Positions 32,200 through 32,574 of a stretch of DNA of 32,574 nucleotides are shown here, in pieces. How positions within the stretch are numbered: position 1 is the first letter of the stretch; every line of letters begins with the position of its first letter. The position numbers and the translations under genes were made by a program. The stretch spans positions 1 through 32,574 of the forward strand of contig DIFE01000121.1 of NCBI GenBank assembly GCA_002418985.1, written 5' to 3'. The notes under the pieces were generated by a model. That model ran no database searches. It was not told the DNA's origin and was given only the letters and a program-made list of their open reading frames with translations. Origin of the DNA: Deltaproteobacteria bacterium UBA5756. GTDB taxonomy: Bacteria; Desulfobacterota; Syntrophorhabdia; Syntrophorhabdales; Syntrophorhabdaceae.

Positions 32200-32229
32200 G
32201 GTAATGGGTAATGGGTTATAGGTAATGGG
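32200..32229. repeat. GGTAAT heptamer repeat array (inverted relative to 30027-30066)
   Basis: GGTAAT occurs at 32200, 32207 and 32221, with a GGTTAT variant at 32214, an exact seven-base period. It begins nine bases after the EAL-HDOD stop codon and is the reverse-complement type of the ATTACC array at the other side of the cheW locus. Confidence 0.7.
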
Positions 32230-32407
32230 AAAAGAATCATTTGATTTGATTTTTCGTCTTTCCCCCATCACCCACGGATAATCCGTTTCCCAAAATGGGT
32301 TCCTTATAAAACAATGATTCAGGACAGGTAAATCCCGCATTTCAAAACCAGGTTGCCTTATCTGGCAGTCATTGATTCTCCTTATGCTCCAGTATATCAA
32401 GACCTTA

Positions 32408-32466
32408 TCTCTATTCGTCATCCCGGTTTTCTCTATTCGTCATTCCGGCGCAGGCCGGAATCCAGG
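32408..32466. repeat. REP-like palindrome with a preceding partial direct copy
   Basis: CTCTATTCGTCATYCCGG occurs twice, 22 bases apart (from 32409 and 32431). The second copy continues into a perfect hairpin, ATTCCGGC (32442-32449), loop GCAG, GCCGGAAT (32454-32461), and ends TCCAGG. The form resembles dispersed intergenic palindromes with a CGTCATTCC...GGAATCCAG frame that are common in proteobacterial genomes. Confidence 0.6.
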
Positions 32467-32504
32467 AAAAACTCACATACAACAGGAAGCACACGTATAT
32501 AAAG

Positions 32505-32552
32505 CACCATACAGTGTTTAAAGAGGACAGTTGCATGTCCCTTCGTATGGTG
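32505..32552. repeat. Nested inverted repeat at window end
   Basis: Outer arms CACCATAC (32505-32512) and GTATGGTG (32545-32552) enclose an inner pair GGACA (32525-32529) and TGTCC (32536-32540) with a six-base loop. It could fold as a long interrupted hairpin in RNA or be the edge of an element that continues past the window. No T-tract follows. Confidence 0.5.
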
Positions 32553-32574
32553 ATTCCTTATCCATGATCTCTCC

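Larger units (their letters stand above)
32192..32574. other. Repeat- and palindrome-rich non-coding end of window
   Basis: No convincing gene is present in these 383 bases. They contain the GGTAAT heptamers, a 13-base odd palindrome ACGGATAATCCGT (32274-32286), a 22-base-period direct repeat with a REP-like hairpin (32408-32461), and a nested inverted repeat (32505-32552). A minus-strand ORF across 32137-32421 is mostly translated repeat and overlaps the end of the EAL-HDOD gene, so it is not called. Confidence 0.7.

Noticed and set aside
32137..32421. Minus-strand open frame of 94 codons after the EAL-HDOD gene
   Set aside because: It contains PITYNPLPIT-type sequence, which is simply the GGTAAT heptamer repeat read in reverse, and it overlaps a real gene end.
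1..32574. tRNA genes, CRISPR arrays, transposases and phage genes
   Set aside because: No T-loop/anticodon patterns, no spaced direct repeats of CRISPR size and no transposase or phage motifs were seen. XerD was considered as an integrase, but its housekeeping context argues against it.

Overview
The window is a continuous piece of a bacterial chromosome, moderately GC-rich and densely coded. Gene content and order suggest an anaerobic deltaproteobacterial (Desulfobacterota-type) genome. The clues are a DHH-CBS-poly(A)-polymerase fusion tRNA nucleotidyltransferase, an scpA/xerD/dut/M16/pnp arrangement, and a ylxP-rbfA-nrnA-truB-rpsO-pnp run. The lineage is an inference from style; no rRNA or taxonomic marker comparison was possible.

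Region 1 (1-16281, minus strand) is one long co-directional block. In transcription order it reads rimP, nusA, infB, a ylxP-like DUF503 gene, rbfA, nrnA, truB, rpsO, pnp, an M16 protease, dut, xerD, the DHH-CBS-PAP tRNA nucleotidyltransferase, scpA and sppA (cut by the window edge). Gaps are a few bases or ATGA overlaps, with three exceptions: an nrnA-truB spacer holding a perfect 12-bp GC hairpin, a 29-bp nusA-infB gap and a 62-bp scpA-sppA gap. The block joins transcription elongation, translation initiation, ribosome maturation, RNA 3'-end processing and decay, nucleotide-pool hygiene and chromosome partition. A promoter candidate and a short hairpin with a T-tract lie in the rimP leader.

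Region 2 (16408-18725) holds a UDP-glucuronate decarboxylase-like gene coupled to an 82-aa Cys-containing protein on plus. These converge on a HAD phosphatase coupled to a small zinc-ribbon protein on minus.

Region 3 (18726-23349, plus) has an orphan branched-chain-amino-acid-type binding protein. It is followed by a tightly packed four-gene unit: a degenerate HisC/CobD-like PLP-fold protein whose catalytic lysine is a glutamate, a secreted 5'-nucleotidase-type metallophosphatase, a 65-aa putative beta-grasp protein without cysteine or C-terminal GlyGly, and a MarC-family membrane protein. This unit is the least conventional part of the window.

Region 4 (23350-29980, plus) is a complete tripartite RND efflux operon: TetR regulator, lipoprotein adaptor, HAE1-type pump and outer-membrane channel. 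A strong promoter there is overlapped by a perfect 10-bp inverted repeat, the probable TetR operator.

Region 5 (29981-32574) is a small signalling locus: CheW plus a downstream 77-aa ORF on minus, divergent from an EAL-HDOD (YuxH-type) protein on plus. The shared promoter region carries opposed sigma-28-like -10 elements. Heptamer-type ATTACC/GGTAAT repeats in opposite orientation flank the locus, and the window ends in palindrome-rich non-coding DNA. No tRNA, rRNA, CRISPR array, IS transposase or phage gene was seen.
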